This document shows positions 25,743 through 36,897 of a stretch of 64,000 bases of DNA, in pieces (within the stretch, counting starts at the first letter, position 1; the number at the start of each line of letters is the position of its first letter). The position numbers and the translations under genes are program-made. The DNA lies in the NCBI GenBank assembly GCA_900755095.1, contig CAAEFE010000125.1:1-64000 (forward strand). Reading direction: 5' to 3'. Below the pieces are notes generated by a model, which was given only the letters and a program-made list of their open reading frames with translations, made no database searches and had not been told where the DNA came from. Origin of the DNA: an uncultured Bacteroides sp. Its GTDB lineage: Bacteria > Bacteroidota > Bacteroidia > Bacteroidales > Bacteroidaceae.

Positions 25743-26708
25743 TCTTTTCTTCACATCATCCCACACAGCCGATGCATCGGGACGTGGCGGCGCATCAACC
25801 GGAATAAGATGTCCCAGATACGTTCGCCGCCCGTCGACGACGCTTTCAAAGCGGTTTACATCCTTGTCGACCGTATTCTCAAGCTCTTTCAGCAAGGTTT
25901 CCCTCAACGTGCGGCAAGTAACGGAACCGGCCGCGATATAATTTGAGAAATACCGTTTCACGTCCTCCGGGAAAAGCAGTCCCGCTCCTTTGTCATAAAG
26001 GCGGATATGTTTTTTGAAGATTTCCAAAATAAGTTTTTGATGGTCTACAAAAAGCTTTCCCAAACCGGAATGCTGCCCGGCCAATTCCATATATGACTGG
26101 AAAGTAGAAAGTTGGTCCACCAACTTTTCCCAAGGCAACACGGGTTGTAACGGACAATGATTGCCTTCATCCGCCAAACGGCTCACAAGAGACGACGGTG
26201 TTTCTATATTACTCCTATTATTGTTTACAACAGAAACACTTCCTTTACTCTCCTCTTCTTTACTCTCCTCTTCTCTCCTCTTCTGGTTTTCAGTGGGTTT
26301 TCTCCCTTTACTGACGGGCGTTTCAGCACTTTTTGCCACCTTTTTCGGACGCCCTCCTTTTTTACCGTTTTCGATGTCCATTTTCCGCTTCTCTTCCAAG
26401 CTTTTCATCACCCTATCCAAGTAAGAAGAACGAAACATCTGTCGTTCCTCATCCAGTTCGAAGAGATCGAATTCGCGAAGCACCCGCTCCACCGCTACTT
26501 CATCCACATCATACCGCCGGGCCATGGCCTTCAGTAAAACCGGTTTGCACGACGCCTCATAAGCATCTTTAGTGCGTAGATGCAACAGCAAGATCACGTA
26601 AATTCCGAGTGCTTCCGCGGCATTCATCTCCGACATCATACTGGCAATATTGTCGTCATTCAACAAATTTACCTCCAAATTGAAATACTGATCTTTCTTC
26701 ATTTTCAT
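25731..26708 (-). CDS. DUF4373 (replisome-organiser-like) protein
   Basis: A 325-residue protein. Residues 1-110 (YFNLEVNLLNDDNIASMM, then EALGIYVILLLHLRT) match DUF4373, whose N-terminus resembles the winged-helix domain of phage replisome organisers. A basic linker, KKGGRPKKVAK to about residue 150, is followed by a Glu/Lys-rich stretch. The C-terminal part (about 195-300) is helical and may bind a partner such as the helicase. Phage analogues bind origin repeats and load the helicase (family knowledge). That fits the 22-base array and the helicase gene next door. The start could also be the second Met (residue 3). Confidence 0.78.
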   Translation of the reverse strand: MKMKKDQYFNLEVNLLNDDNIASMMSEMNAAEALGIYVILLLHLRTKDAYEASCKPVLLKAMARRYDVDEVAVERVLREFDLFELDEERQMFRSSYLDRVMKSLEEKRKMDIENGKKGGRPKKVAKSAETPVSKGRKPTENQKRREEESKEEESKGSVSVVNNNRSNIETPSSLVSRLADEGNHCPLQPVLPWEKLVDQLSTFQSYMELAGQHSGLGKLFVDHQKLILEIFKKHIRLYDKGAGLLFPEDVKRYFSNYIAAGSVTCRTLRETLLKELENTVDKDVNRFESVVDGRRTYLGHLIPVDAPPRPDASAVWDDVKKRWAH

Positions 26709-26850
26709 TTATCATTTATTATTCCACATTTAATACTTCCGGGGCGCAAAGGTGCGAAATGTATTTTATTCCAGCTATCGCAAAAATGAGAGTTGGATTA
26801 TATATTTTTTATCAGACCTTTGCCAAATATTATTAATAACCCCAAACAAT

Positions 26851-27189
26851 ATGGATACAAAACGCAACCAAACTTTGGAAGAAATAGAAGAAAATAAAAT
26901 AGTAAGCGAGCATTATCAGAACAGAATAAAGCTGATAAAAGAGCTCCTGAAAACGTCACAGCTAGTCATAGGAGACCTCTGCGTTCATATCAACATCAGT
27001 GAAGCCTCCTACCACCGCTACACAAATTTCACCAGCTATATGAAGACAGACATTTTCATACATGCTTGCATCTTTCTCAAGCAATATATCGAAAGTCACC
27101 ACATTCCTTATACCCAAGAAGAAAAACGGCTTATAAAAACATTAGACCTGTTTCAGATTTCCTCAAATAGCAACTTAAACTGCAATTAA
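26851..27189 (+). CDS. Small HTH-like protein upstream of block B
   Basis: A 112-residue protein of no family I can name. Residues about 30-60 (LLKTSQLVIGDLCVHINIS, then EASYHRYTNF) read like a helix-turn-helix. The rest is helical and charged. The frame is open upstream to 26752, but the ATG at 26851 is followed by a normal hydrophilic start, while the upstream part is hydrophobic and overlaps the divergent promoter region. It is AT-rich. It ends 75 bases before block B, whose promoter carries a palindrome, so it may be a regulator of that operon (inference). Confidence 0.6.
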   Translation: MDTKRNQTLEEIEENKIVSEHYQNRIKLIKELLKTSQLVIGDLCVHINISEASYHRYTNFTSYMKTDIFIHACIFLKQYIESHHIPYTQEEKRLIKTLDLFQISSNSNLNCN

Positions 27190-27220
27190 AACACAGAAAA
27201 GAAGAAACTTATCATAAGTT

Positions 27221-27243
27221 TTATTACATTTGCAATGTAATAA
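27221..27243 (+). promoter_or_regulatory. Palindrome overlapping the block B promoter
   Basis: TACATTTG (27225-27232) matches TAnnTTTG and lies within a 23-base inverted repeat, TTATTACATT-tgc-AATGTAATAA, with perfect 10-base arms. A second small dyad, AACTTA-tca-TAAGTT, lies just upstream. The position over the -7 box suggests a repressor site. Confidence 0.68.
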
Positions 27244-27263
27244 AAGTCTTTAAAACTTAAAAA

Positions 27264-28376
27264 ATGAATGATAGCGAAACAGACAGCCCATCAATAAAAG
27301 CACTGATCGTTTTCAGAGAAAACGGAGAAACCGACAATCTATTTGTTCCTATCTTATGCGATGCTATCAGAATGGCTGGAATTGACGTGCGATGTTCCAC
27401 AAAAGAGTTTTGGGACTCGGATAAGCATTATGATATCATACATTTCCAGTGGCCGGAAGAAGTGGTGGGATGGACATGCAACGATCCTGATATCATCAGG
27501 TGTCTGGAAGAGCGAATCAGTTTTTTTCGTTCGAGGGGAACACGTTTTGTCTACACACGCCACAATGTCCGTCCGCATTACGCAAACGGAATCATCAGCC
27601 GGGCCTATGACATTATCGAATCGCAGAGTGATATCGTTGTACACATGGGACGGTTTAGCCGGGACGAATTTCTCACGAAGTATCCTGATAGTCAGAATGT
27701 TGTCATCCCTCATCACATTTACCAGTATACCTATAAAGAAGATATCAGCGTAGAGCGTGCACGTCAGTATCTCAACCTCTCGCAAGATGCATTCATCGTC
27801 ACGGCTTTCGGAAAATTCCGCAACCGTGAAGAAATACGCATGGTGCTCGGAGCTTTCCGCGCCTGGGACGAGGAGCACAAGATGCTGCTGGCTCCGCGCC
27901 TCTACCCCTTTTCGAGACGCAACAGCTATGGCAGGAATATCATCAAACGATGGATTTCAAAAGCCGGATACTATCTGCTCATGCCGCTGCTCAACCGTAT
28001 GTATAAACTACAGGCGGGAGCCAACGACGAGCTGATAGACAACTGCGATCTGCCCTACTATATGGCTGCTTCAGACGTGATATTCATCCAGCGGAAAGAT
28101 ATACTGAATTCGGGTAATGTCCCCCTCGCCTTCCTCTACCACAAAGTCGTGGTGGGTCCCAAGGTGGGAAACATCGGCGAACTGCTTTCCGAAACCGGTA
28201 ACCCGACTTTCGATCCCGACGACAAGAAAGACATCCTGCGAGCACTCGAAGAAGCCCGCCGGCTTGCCGCATGGGGACAAGGGGAAGTGAATTACGCATA
28301 CGGTATGGAAAACATGAGCATCCGCAAAGTGGGACAAGCATACGCGCAAACATATAAACAAGCAATCAATGGCTAA
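27264..28376 (+). CDS. Glycosyltransferase, GT-B fold (first gene of block B)
   Basis: A 370-residue protein with an N-terminal Rossmann-like acceptor domain (IKALIVFRENGETDNLF, then HYDIIHFQWPE and RFVYTRHNVRPH) and a C-terminal nucleotide-sugar domain (IVTAFGKFRNREEIRMVL). The RHNVRPH segment recalls GT4/GT70-like enzymes acting on lipid-linked sugars. The E-x7-E motif is not obvious, so the family assignment is loose. It overlaps the flippase gene by eight bases, indicating translational coupling. Confidence 0.75.
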   Translation: MNDSETDSPSIKALIVFRENGETDNLFVPILCDAIRMAGIDVRCSTKEFWDSDKHYDIIHFQWPEEVVGWTCNDPDIIRCLEERISFFRSRGTRFVYTRHNVRPHYANGIISRAYDIIESQSDIVVHMGRFSRDEFLTKYPDSQNVVIPHHIYQYTYKEDISVERARQYLNLSQDAFIVTAFGKFRNREEIRMVLGAFRAWDEEHKMLLAPRLYPFSRRNSYGRNIIKRWISKAGYYLLMPLLNRMYKLQAGANDELIDNCDLPYYMAASDVIFIQRKDILNSGNVPLAFLYHKVVVGPKVGNIGELLSETGNPTFDPDDKKDILRALEEARRLAAWGQGEVNYAYGMENMSIRKVGQAYAQTYKQAING

Positions 28377-29823
28377 TAATATTAAGAGTCAATTATTTTC
28401 GGGGGTATTTTACACAGCGCTGGCCAAATACAGTGGCGTCGTCATATCCCTTGTTGTGGCAGGAATTCTCGCACGTCTGCTATCACCGGACGACTTCGGC
28501 ATCGTAGCTGTTGCCACCGTCATCATCGCCTTCTTCAATCTTCTCACCGACATGGGAGTGTCTCCCGCCATCGTGCAGCACAAATCGCTGACTAAAGATG
28601 ATTTGTCGGACATCTTCTCATTTACTATATGGACGGGCATCGGAATCAGCATCCTGTTTTTCGCTTCTTCGTGGATCATCGCCGATTACTACCAAAGCGA
28701 CACCCTGCGCATCCTGTGCCAACTGCTGTCCGTCAACCTGTTCTTCGCCTCCGCCACCATTGTGCCGGGAGCCATGTTCTACCGGAACAAAGAATTTAAA
28801 TTCATTGCTATCCGTAGCTTCGTCATTCAGATTTCGGCAGGTGCAGCCGCGGTAACCGCCGCCCTCTGCGGAGCAGGATTGTACGCATTGATTATCAACC
28901 CAATCGTATCCAGCGTACTGATCTTCGTAATTTCCTTTCAGCGTTACCCGCAACGGTTGCGTTTCACACTCGGATTGAGGGTACTCCGGAAAATATTTTC
29001 CTATTCCGCCTATCAATTCCTGTTCAATGTCATCAACTATTTCAGCCGCAATCTGGACAAACTGCTGATTGGTAAATATATGAGTATGTCCGATCTGGGA
29101 TATTACGAAAAGTCGTATCGTTTGATGATGCTGCCCTTGCAGAATATCACGCAGGTAATCACTCCGGTGATGCACCCTATTTTCAGCGATTTCCAGAATG
29201 ACAAGGGAAAACTGTTGAGTTCCTACGAACGCATCGTCCGTTTCCTCGCCTTTATCGGTCTGCCGCTTAGCGTGCTGCTTTTCTTCACGGCAGAGGAAGT
29301 GACGCTTATTATTTTCGGCGATCAATGGATGCCGTCCGTACCCGTGTTCCGGATACTGTCGCTCTCCGTAGGGATTCAGATTATACTTTCTTCGTCCGGC
29401 TCCATCTTTCAGGCGGCAGGCGATACACGAAGTTTGTTTGTGTGCGGAGTGTTTTCGTCCGCGTTCAACGTGGCGGGAATTTTGCTCGGCATCTTCCATT
29501 TCGGAACCCTGACAGCAGTGGCCAGCTGCATTGTGGTGACATTCACCATCAACTTCATACAGTGTTATTGGCAGATGTACCGGGTGACCTTCCGGCAAAG
29601 TGCCTGGCCGTTCATCCGTCAGCTTATTTCTCCGTTGGTGATTAGCATTTTGATAGCATTAGTCCTCATTCCAATGCAGTATGCGCTGGAAGGGATGAAC
29701 ATTTTTGTGACAATTATTGCTAAAGGTATCGTTAGTTTTATTATCTTTGGCATTTATATACAGATGACGCATGAGTATGACATGATCAGTAAAGTGCGGT
29801 CGTTAAGAAAAAAAAGTCTATAG
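28369..29823 (+). CDS. Wzx-type polysaccharide flippase (MOP superfamily)
   Basis: A 484-residue inner-membrane protein with about fourteen helices. The N-terminal block SGVFYTALAKYSGVVISLV and LARLLSPDDFGIVAVATV are typical of lipopolysaccharide/colanic-acid WzxC-like flippases. It should move undecaprenyl-linked oligosaccharide to the periplasmic face. It is the only flippase in the window, so either it serves block A too or block B is a separate pathway. It lies between two glycosyltransferase genes and is followed two bases later by the next. Confidence 0.93.
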   Translation: MANNIKSQLFSGVFYTALAKYSGVVISLVVAGILARLLSPDDFGIVAVATVIIAFFNLLTDMGVSPAIVQHKSLTKDDLSDIFSFTIWTGIGISILFFASSWIIADYYQSDTLRILCQLLSVNLFFASATIVPGAMFYRNKEFKFIAIRSFVIQISAGAAAVTAALCGAGLYALIINPIVSSVLIFVISFQRYPQRLRFTLGLRVLRKIFSYSAYQFLFNVINYFSRNLDKLLIGKYMSMSDLGYYEKSYRLMMLPLQNITQVITPVMHPIFSDFQNDKGKLLSSYERIVRFLAFIGLPLSVLLFFTAEEVTLIIFGDQWMPSVPVFRILSLSVGIQIILSSSGSIFQAAGDTRSLFVCGVFSSAFNVAGILLGIFHFGTLTAVASCIVVTFTINFIQCYWQMYRVTFRQSAWPFIRQLISPLVISILIALVLIPMQYALEGMNIFVTIIAKGIVSFIIFGIYIQMTHEYDMISKVRSLRKKSL

Positions 29824-29825
29824 CT

Positions 29826-30737
29826 ATGAATATACGCGACATTTTTATAACGCTACGTTATAAAATAAGTTATGGTAGCACTGTGGAATGGTACAATTTC
29901 TGGTACATCGTCTTGCGGAAAAAGAGAAAAATCATACCGCAAGTAGCTTCCATCGACGAAACGATACGTAAAATCATCGACGACCGTTGCTCTGTCAGCC
30001 GTTTTGGCGACGGTGAAGTGTTGCTCACCAGTCCGGACAAGGAAATCCGTTTCCAGAAAGGTGATCCGTTATTGGCTAAAAGACTGACCGAAGTGCTGCA
30101 AAGTCACGAAGAAGGACATATTGTCTGCATCTCCGACGCATTCCGCGATTTGTATCGCTACAATCGCAAAAGTCGCCGGTTCTGGAGAACTCATTTTTAT
30201 CTGTACGGTTCTTGGTGGGACCGTTTGCTGGTAGCGGGACGAAAATATTATAATACATTCGTCACCCGTCCGTATATGGATTTTGCCCGCAAAGAAGATT
30301 CCGCCCGATGGTTTCACGACATGAAGGGCATTTGGGATAACCGGGACATCGTCTTCATCGAAGGGGAGAAAAGCCGGCTCGGAGTGGGCAACGATCTTTT
30401 CGATAATGCCCGGAGCATCCGGCGTATTCTTTGTCCGCCCAGAGATGCATTCGAACGCCTGGAAGACATCAAGCAGGAGGCCTGCAAAGTAGAAAAAGAA
30501 GCCTTGTTTCTGATTGCCCTCGGCCCCGCAGCCACAGTGTTGGCCTACGATTTGTTTAAAGCCGGCTATCAGGCCATCGACGTCGGTCATGTGGACGTAG
30601 AGTATGAATGGTGGCGGATGGGAGCCCATAAAAAAGTGAAACTGGAACGAAAATATGTCAACGAAACTGCCATTGGCAGCGAAGTGGCGGATGCCGGAGA
30701 AGAATACCGGAAACAAATCATCGCCCAAATCGTTTGA
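29826..30737 (+). CDS. GT-D fold glycosyltransferase (DUF1792/SP_1767 family)
   Basis: A 303-residue enzyme of the GT-D class. The key motif CSVSRFGDGEVLL carries the D-x-E that replaces the DxD of GT-A enzymes. The conserved C-terminal block YQAIDVGHVDVEYEWW is also present. Family members such as the Streptococcus enzyme add glucose to protein-linked glycans, which supports but does not prove a role in a defined glycan such as a protein O-glycan. Its stop codon lies inside a 19-base tandem duplication (30732-30769). Confidence 0.85.
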   Translation: MNIRDIFITLRYKISYGSTVEWYNFWYIVLRKKRKIIPQVASIDETIRKIIDDRCSVSRFGDGEVLLTSPDKEIRFQKGDPLLAKRLTEVLQSHEEGHIVCISDAFRDLYRYNRKSRRFWRTHFYLYGSWWDRLLVAGRKYYNTFVTRPYMDFARKEDSARWFHDMKGIWDNRDIVFIEGEKSRLGVGNDLFDNARSIRRILCPPRDAFERLEDIKQEACKVEKEALFLIALGPAATVLAYDLFKAGYQAIDVGHVDVEYEWWRMGAHKKVKLERKYVNETAIGSEVADAGEEYRKQIIAQIV

Positions 30738-30769
30738 GGAAGAAAAAACAGTTTGAGAAAGAAAAAACA
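30732..30769. repeat. Two-copy 19-base tandem duplication
   Basis: GTTTGAGGAAGAAAAAACA (30732-30750) is followed at once by a copy with one change (30751-30769). The first copy contains the GT-D stop codon TGA. It looks like a slippage duplication. Confidence 0.75.
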
Positions 30770-30801
30770 GAATAAACAATTATTGAATACTGAAAATAAG
30801 A

Positions 30802-31929
30802 ATGAAAGCTCTTTTCCTTATATTTCACGGCTTCAATGAGGCCAACGGAATTAGTAAGAAGATACGTTATCAGGTGAAAGCCCTCAAAGATTGTGGAGTG
30901 GATGTTCGCTTGTGTCATTATGATGTGACCTCTTATGGCGAACGGCGTTGGATGGTGGATGACGAAGTGATCGCTGATTTCGGCACGGGCTTTGCCGCAA
31001 AGATTTGGAAACGTGTCTACTACTCTCCTATTCTTGACTATGCACGCCACGAAGGAATCGACTTTGTATATATGCGCTCTTTTCACAATGCCAGTCCGTT
31101 CACCCTCCGGCTGGTGAAGTCGTTGAAACGTACAGGCGCAAAAGTGGTGATGGAAATTCCTACTTATCCTTACGATCAGGAGTACGTCACCCGTTCCATG
31201 AAATTTCATCTAGCCATCGACCGCTGTTTCCGTCACAAGCTCGCAAAGGCTCTGGACGGTATCGTCACTTTCTCCAATGCGGAAGAAATATTTGGCGGAA
31301 ACACCATACGCATCTCCAACGGAATTGATTTTGAGGCGATTCCGATGAAGCAGCAGCAGAATGACACTTCGAAAGAGTTGCACTTGATCGGAGTGGCGGA
31401 AGTGCACTACTGGCACGGCTTCGACCGCCTTGTGCGCGGATTGGCAGATTATTACCGCAACAATCCGGAATATAAAGTATATTTCCATATTGTAGGCCCG
31501 CTGTCCGGCGAACGGGAACGGGCGGGGATCTTGCCTGTTGTCCGTGACAACCATCTCGAACCGTATGTTCTTCTGCATGGTCCTTTGCATGGCGACGAAC
31601 TGGATGCGATGTTCGAAAAAGCTGATTTTGCCATTGGCAGCCTGGGACGCCACCGCAGCGGAATTACGTATATCAAAACGTTGAAAAACCGCGAGTATGC
31701 CGCACGTGGCTTCGCGTTCACTTACTCGGAAACCGACGACGACTTCGACCACATGCCGTATGTATGGAAGGTGGCACCCGACGAATCTCCGGTGGATATT
31801 CAGGGACTGATCGACTTCCGGAAAACGCTGAAAATGACGCCTGCCGAGATACGCGAATCGGTCTGCCCGCTATCGTGGAAGGCGCAAATGCAGAAAGTGA
31901 TCGACGCCATAAAGACCAAAGATAAATAA
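30802..31929 (+). CDS. Glycosyltransferase family 4-like
   Basis: A 375-residue GT-B type enzyme. The N-terminus (LFLIFHGFNEANGISKKI) has the acceptor-domain glycine loop. The middle has VVMEIPTYPYDQEY, and the C-terminal donor domain includes LHLIGVAEVHYWHGFDRLVRG and the HGPLHGDELDAMF segment. The last acidic motif (GSLGRHRSGITYIKTLKNREY) differs from the usual E-x7-E of GT4, so the donor site is divergent. Substrate unknown. Confidence 0.8.
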   Translation: MKALFLIFHGFNEANGISKKIRYQVKALKDCGVDVRLCHYDVTSYGERRWMVDDEVIADFGTGFAAKIWKRVYYSPILDYARHEGIDFVYMRSFHNASPFTLRLVKSLKRTGAKVVMEIPTYPYDQEYVTRSMKFHLAIDRCFRHKLAKALDGIVTFSNAEEIFGGNTIRISNGIDFEAIPMKQQQNDTSKELHLIGVAEVHYWHGFDRLVRGLADYYRNNPEYKVYFHIVGPLSGERERAGILPVVRDNHLEPYVLLHGPLHGDELDAMFEKADFAIGSLGRHRSGITYIKTLKNREYAARGFAFTYSETDDDFDHMPYVWKVAPDESPVDIQGLIDFRKTLKMTPAEIRESVCPLSWKAQMQKVIDAIKTKDK

Positions 31930-31968
31930 ACAAAAACACAATTAATAACAAACAATATTCTGATAAAC

Positions 31969-33126
31969 ATGAAAATAGCCTACTGCATCCCCGCCCTCTA
32001 CTACCCTAGCGGCATGGAACGAGTATTGACCCTGAAAGCAAATTACTTCGCCGAAGTGTTTGGTTATGAAATACATATCATCCTCACAGACGGGAAGGGC
32101 AAGAAACCGTACTACGAACTGCATCCGTCCATCACTCTTCATCAACTTGACATTGATTATGATGAATTGAACGAAATGTCATTCTATAAAAAACTACCTA
32201 AATATATTGCGAAACAAGGACGTTTTAAAAAGAAACTCAACGAATGTCTGCACCAAATTCGTCCGGACATTACTATCTCCCTGCTCCGTCGTGACATCAA
32301 TTTCATCAATCGGATGACGGACGGCAGCACAAAGTTGGGTGAAATACACTTTAACAAATCTAATTACCGAGATTTCAGCAACAGCCGTCTGCCCGCATTC
32401 TTACGGGCAATCGTAAGCAATTATTGGAGAGAGCAGTTATACCGGCAACTTCGCCAGTTGAAACGTTTCATCGTATTGAGCCACGAGGATGCACAGGAAT
32501 GGACGGAACTGGATAATGTTGAAGTGATCCATAACCCTCTTCCTTTTTTTCCCGACCAAATATCTGACAATAGCCATAAACAGGTAATAGCAGTAGGGCG
32601 ATATGTTCCGCAGAAAGGATTCGACCGCCTGATCCCGGCTTGGCAACTCGTTGCCAGAAAGCATCCCGACTGGATACTGCGTATCTACGGAGACGGTATG
32701 CGTGAGCAACTGCAACAGCAAATTGACTCTTTAGGAATCACTGCCAGTTGTATATTGGAACCTACTGTTTCCAATATTGTCGACAAGTACTGTGAAAGTT
32801 CAATTTTTGCCCTTTCATCACGTTTCGAAGGGTTTGGAATGGTTATTATAGAAGCAATGGCATGTGGCGTGCCGCCCGTATCATTCACCTGTCCCTGCGG
32901 CCCGCGGGATATTATCAGCGACGGAAAAGACGGTCTGCTGGTAGAAGACGGGAATATCGAACAACTGGCGGAGAAAATCTCTTACTTAATAGAGAATGAA
33001 GATATACGTAAGAAAATGGGACAGCAGGCGCGTATGGACGTCCAGCGCTTCCGAATAGAAAATATTGCCGAACAATGGAAACAACTATTTGAAAGCCTGA
33101 TTATCCCGGTTAATGAAAACAAATAA
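31969..33126 (+). CDS. Glycosyltransferase family 4
   Basis: A 385-residue GT-B enzyme. SRFEGFGMVIIEAMACGVPP gives the full E-x7-E donor motif, preceded by VGRYVPQKGFDRLI. The N-terminal domain has IAYCIPALYYPSGMERVL with the acceptor-side glycine. The family resembles amylovoran/capsule GalNAc or Gal transferases, but the sugar cannot be told. It lies 39 bases after the preceding gene. Confidence 0.9.
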   Translation: MKIAYCIPALYYPSGMERVLTLKANYFAEVFGYEIHIILTDGKGKKPYYELHPSITLHQLDIDYDELNEMSFYKKLPKYIAKQGRFKKKLNECLHQIRPDITISLLRRDINFINRMTDGSTKLGEIHFNKSNYRDFSNSRLPAFLRAIVSNYWREQLYRQLRQLKRFIVLSHEDAQEWTELDNVEVIHNPLPFFPDQISDNSHKQVIAVGRYVPQKGFDRLIPAWQLVARKHPDWILRIYGDGMREQLQQQIDSLGITASCILEPTVSNIVDKYCESSIFALSSRFEGFGMVIIEAMACGVPPVSFTCPCGPRDIISDGKDGLLVEDGNIEQLAEKISYLIENEDIRKKMGQQARMDVQRFRIENIAEQWKQLFESLIIPVNENK

Positions 33127-33140
33127 AGCATTCAATATCT

Positions 33141-35508
<2,368 letters not shown>

Positions 35509-35610
35509 ATGGCCGGACGCAAAACGAACTGTTAAGCTATTTGGGCATAAACGAATAAAAAAGATGGAACGTAGAGAAAGAAAAAGAAGAAGTAATAAAC
35601 AAATATAATT

Positions 35611-36825
35611 ATGAACGAAACCATGACCCTTTGTCTTGAAATTATTTTCTGGCTTGCCCTGTTCGTTGTGTTCTACACCTATTTGGGCTACGGAATTGTG
35701 CTTTATATTCTTGTCAAGTTGAAAGAGCTTTTCGTGAAGCCTGTGAAGCGTTCGTTGCCGGCATCGGACGCAGACCTGCCGGAAGTTACCCTCTTCATTA
35801 CGGCATTCAACGAAGAAGATGTAGTGGACGAGAAGATGGAAAACAGTCTTGAGCTGGATTATCCTGCGGACAAGCTGCACATCGTATGGGTGACGGACGG
35901 AAGCGATGACGGTACGAACGAACGATTGCAGACGCGTTGGCAGGGGAAAGCGACCGTACATTTCCAACCGCTCCGGCAAGGTAAGACGGCTGCAATGACA
36001 CGTGGAATGACGTTGGTGGATACTCCACTCGTTGTTTTTACGGATGCCAACACGATGGTGAACCGGGAGGCAATACGGGAAATCGTGCTTGCTTTCCAGG
36101 ATCCGAAAGTGGGCTGCGTGGCTGGTGAAAAACGGATTGCCGTGCAGACAAAAGACGGGGCGGCTGCCGGTGGTGAAGGTATTTACTGGAAATACGAATC
36201 AACCCTGAAAGCACTTGATGCACGGCTCTACTCTGCCGTAGGAGCAGCAGGCGAACTGTTTGCCGTGCGTAACGAGCTGTTCGAAGCGATGGAGCCGGAT
36301 ACGTTGCTCGACGATTTTATTCTTTCACTCCGGATCACAATGAAAGGTTACACCATCGCTTATTGTACGAATGCTTATGCCATCGAAAGTGGTTCGGCAG
36401 ATATGCGCGAAGAAGAAAAACGAAAAGTGCGCATCGCTGCGGGAGGATTGCAGTCTATCTGGCGGCTTCGTCCGTTGCTGAATCCTTTCCGTTACGGGAT
36501 ACTTAGCTTTCAATATACGTCGCACCGGGTATTGCGATGGTCTATTACTCCGTTCCTGTTGTTTGCGCTCTTCCCGCTGAATATTGCGATTCTGCTGTTG
36601 GGTGGTTCCACGATATTTTACGGAGTGCTGCTTGCCATGCAGGTTCTTTTTTACGGATTGGGATATTGGGGATATTACCTGTCTACGAAACAGATAAAAA
36701 ACAAGTTGCTCTTTATCCCCTACTACTTTTTATTTATGAATGTCAATGTGCTGAAAGGCATCCGATATCTGAAGAAGAAAAAAGGAAACGGAGCCTGGGA
36801 AAAGGCGAAGCGTGCTGAAAAGTAA
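35611..36825 (+). CDS. Membrane glycosyltransferase family 2
   Basis: A 404-residue GT2 with an N-terminal helix (about 8-32) and three C-terminal helices (about 310-375). Motifs are VTLFITAFNEEDVV, VTDGSDDGT, TDANTMVN as the DxD equivalent, LLDDFILS as acidic base, and SHRVLRW, near the position of QxxRW. It resembles poly-GlcNAc- and hyaluronan-type synthases, but a non-processive role is possible. It is the last gene of block B. A gap of 102 bases separates it from the lipoprotein gene. Confidence 0.88.
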   Translation: MNETMTLCLEIIFWLALFVVFYTYLGYGIVLYILVKLKELFVKPVKRSLPASDADLPEVTLFITAFNEEDVVDEKMENSLELDYPADKLHIVWVTDGSDDGTNERLQTRWQGKATVHFQPLRQGKTAAMTRGMTLVDTPLVVFTDANTMVNREAIREIVLAFQDPKVGCVAGEKRIAVQTKDGAAAGGEGIYWKYESTLKALDARLYSAVGAAGELFAVRNELFEAMEPDTLLDDFILSLRITMKGYTIAYCTNAYAIESGSADMREEEKRKVRIAAGGLQSIWRLRPLLNPFRYGILSFQYTSHRVLRWSITPFLLFALFPLNIAILLLGGSTIFYGVLLAMQVLFYGLGYWGYYLSTKQIKNKLLFIPYYFLFMNVNVLKGIRYLKKKKGNGAWEKAKRAEK

Positions 36826-36897
36826 GAACAAACGCTATTATCTTTTGTTATCCTTAATTATAAGACATAAGTCTCTATCATCTAATAAAAAACAGAC

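Noticed and set aside
25647..25946. 99-codon plus-strand frame over the 22-base array
   Set aside because: It is the shadow of the DUF4373 3' end. The array cores fall in different frames because the 22-base period is not a multiple of three.
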